Shown here piece by piece: positions 11,641 through 12,448 of a stretch of DNA of 12,448 nucleotides (its first letter is position 1; the number at the start of each line of letters is the position of its first letter). The stretch is from an uncultured Actinomycetes bacterium (GTDB lineage Bacteria > Actinomycetota > Thermoleophilia > Gaiellales > F1-60-MAGs149), in assembly GCA_903873565.1 (NCBI GenBank), contig CAIQOY010000134.1, positions 1-12,448 on the forward strand, in the 5' to 3' direction. The notes under the pieces were generated by a model, which was not told the origin of the DNA, made no database searches, and worked only from the letters and a program-made list of their open reading frames with translations. The translations under genes and the position numbers were made by a program.

Positions 11641-12448
11641 CTACCCGCCGTCCTCGGGCGGGAGGGTGTCGAGCACGGTCAGCACGGACCACTCGTCGCC
11701 CGACAGCTCGAGGGCCCGCTCGAGGGCGTCGCGGCCCTCGCTGGGCCGGCCCCAGGTGAAGGCCAGGTAGGTGCCGTAGAGCAGCCACGGCTCGTAGTTG
11801 CGCGGCTCGAGGTCGATCGCGCGCAGGAGCGCCGCCTGCGTCCCGGGCTCGTCGCCGAGCGCCTCGCGGGCCTCCGCCTCCACGAGCAGCGGCTCGACGC
11901 TGAGCGGGTTGTAGCGCTGCGCGCTCACCGCCTCCTCGAGCGCGGCCTGGGGGTCGGCGGCGAGCAGGTCCGCGCTCTGCCGCGTGTCGCGCGCGCTCAG
12001 CCACGAGGGCACGGCGAACAGCCCGGCCGCCAGCAGGCCGATCGCCAGCGCGGCGCCCACCGCCCGCCCCGCGACGGGCACCGCCTCGCGCGCCATCAGG
12101 CGCGGCCCGAGCGCCCCGATCGCCGCGTAGACGACGATGCCCTGCGCGGCGAGGCTCCAGTCGACGTCGACGAGGCCCTGCAGGATGAAGGCGAGCCCGC
12201 CGACCAGCGCCGCCGCGGCCCCGACCTCGTCGCCCGGGCGCGCCCGGCGGATGCCGGCCACGGCGAGCGCGACCAGGGCGATGCCGCCGGCGATGAACGG
12301 GAGGCCCCCGACCAGGCCCGTGCCCGCCAGCGCCTCGAGGACGGTGTTGTGCGCGGAGTCCGTGACGTAGGACGGGCTGCTGGTCGTCTGCTCGAGGATC
12401 CGGAACGTGCCCGCGCCGTCGCCGTGCAGGGGCGAGGCGGCGAAGCCG
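11641..12448 (-). CDS. O-antigen ligase/Wzy-type membrane protein with TPR-like C-terminus, C-terminal part
   Basis: The frame is open to the window edge, giving the last 268 residues; the start lies beyond 12448. Visible residues 8-16 read HGDGAGTFR and 30-48 contain S-A-H-N-T-V-L-E-A-L-A-G-T-G-L-V-G-G. The H-N-x-x-L-E...G-L-x-G signature with the upstream G-x-G-x-F belongs to the periplasmic loop of WaaL/Wzy-type polymerases and ligases, which transfer lipid-linked glycan. Hydrophobic segments follow at about 48-66, 78-94, 101-115 and 128-148. The last about 115 residues are hydrophilic helices resembling TPRs (AALEEAVSAQRYNPL at 106-120 and AALLRAIDLEPRNYEPWLLYG at 143-163, counted from a GTG at 12261, which is only an internal codon). 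Ligases fused to C-terminal TPRs are common in Gram-positive-type genomes. The substrate glycan is unknown. Confidence 0.85.
   Translation of the reverse strand, partial: GFAASPLHGDGAGTFRILEQTTSSPSYVTDSAHNTVLEALAGTGLVGGLPFIAGGIALVALAVAGIRRARPGDEVGAAAALVGGLAFILQGLVDVDWSLAAQGIVVYAAIGALGPRLMAREAVPVAGRAVGAALAIGLLAAGLFAVPSWLSARDTRQSADLLAADPQAALEEAVSAQRYNPLSVEPLLVEAEAREALGDEPGTQAALLRAIDLEPRNYEPWLLYGTYLAFTWGRPSEGRDALERALELSGDEWSVLTVLDTLPPEDGG

Noticed and set aside
10655..12004. Long N-terminal extension of the YbjQ-like protein
   Set aside because: The family starts at the MLISTMND segment (10969) with a good ribosome site; the extension is antisense-like Arg/Ala sequence through other genes.
1..12448. 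CRISPR array, insertion sequence, prophage, tRNA or rRNA
   Set aside because: No regularly spaced repeats, transposase or integrase motifs, terminal inverted repeats or RNA gene signatures were seen on either strand.

Overview
The window is very GC-rich (codon third positions almost all G or C), rich in GTG starts and in 4-base GTGA stop/start overlaps. Together with the protein families present, this points to a high-GC actinobacterium. A Thermoleophilia/Solirubrobacterales-type organism is my best guess, from the look of the proteins and not from a marker gene. I see no rRNA, tRNA, mobile element or CRISPR array. Coding density is close to complete; the longest gene-free stretch is about 113 bp.

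Layout. Positions 1-9333 are a single minus-strand block, read from right to left. It starts with a secreted His/Asp-rich protein with DUF2680-like repeats (8464-9333). An OmpR-family response regulator (7723-8403) and its histidine kinase (6287-7726) follow. Next comes a tightly packed metabolic group: a phosphosulfolactate synthase (ComA) homologue (5476-6246), a short SdhA/FrdA/NadB-type flavoprotein (4293-5474), a geranylgeranyl-reductase-like FAD oxidoreductase (3220-4296) and a small ACT-like protein (2727-3200). The block ends with a membrane-anchored protein with Ig-like domains (1226-2716), a sugar-nucleotide epimerase resembling dTDP-L-rhamnose 4-epimerase (76-1185) and the first codons of a family 2 glycosyltransferase (1-79). 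A stand-alone beta-ketoacyl-ACP synthase (9447-10658) is the only plus-strand gene. It is divergent from the His-rich protein and convergent with a YbjQ-family protein (10655-10969), sharing a CTAG stop with it. Further right on the minus strand are a tail-anchored exported protein (11026-11622) and the C-terminal part of an O-antigen ligase/Wzy-type protein with TPR-like repeats (11641-12448, running off the edge).

How they may work together. The epimerase, glycosyltransferase, Wzy-like protein and anchored Ig protein suggest cell-surface glycan and envelope work at both edges. The two-component system with the His/Asp-rich exported protein looks like an envelope or metal stress module. The divergent region at 9334-9446 carries a perfect 8-bp direct repeat at 11-bp period, the usual layout of OmpR/PhoB-type operators, so the module may regulate itself.

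The best candidate for something undescribed is the ComA-like / dicarboxylate-type flavoprotein / second FAD oxidoreductase / ACT group. It has the enzyme that makes phosphosulfolactate from phosphoenolpyruvate and sulfite, but none of the other coenzyme M genes. Instead it is coupled to two redox flavoenzymes, which suggests a different sulfonate or C3-acid pathway. That reading is inference.
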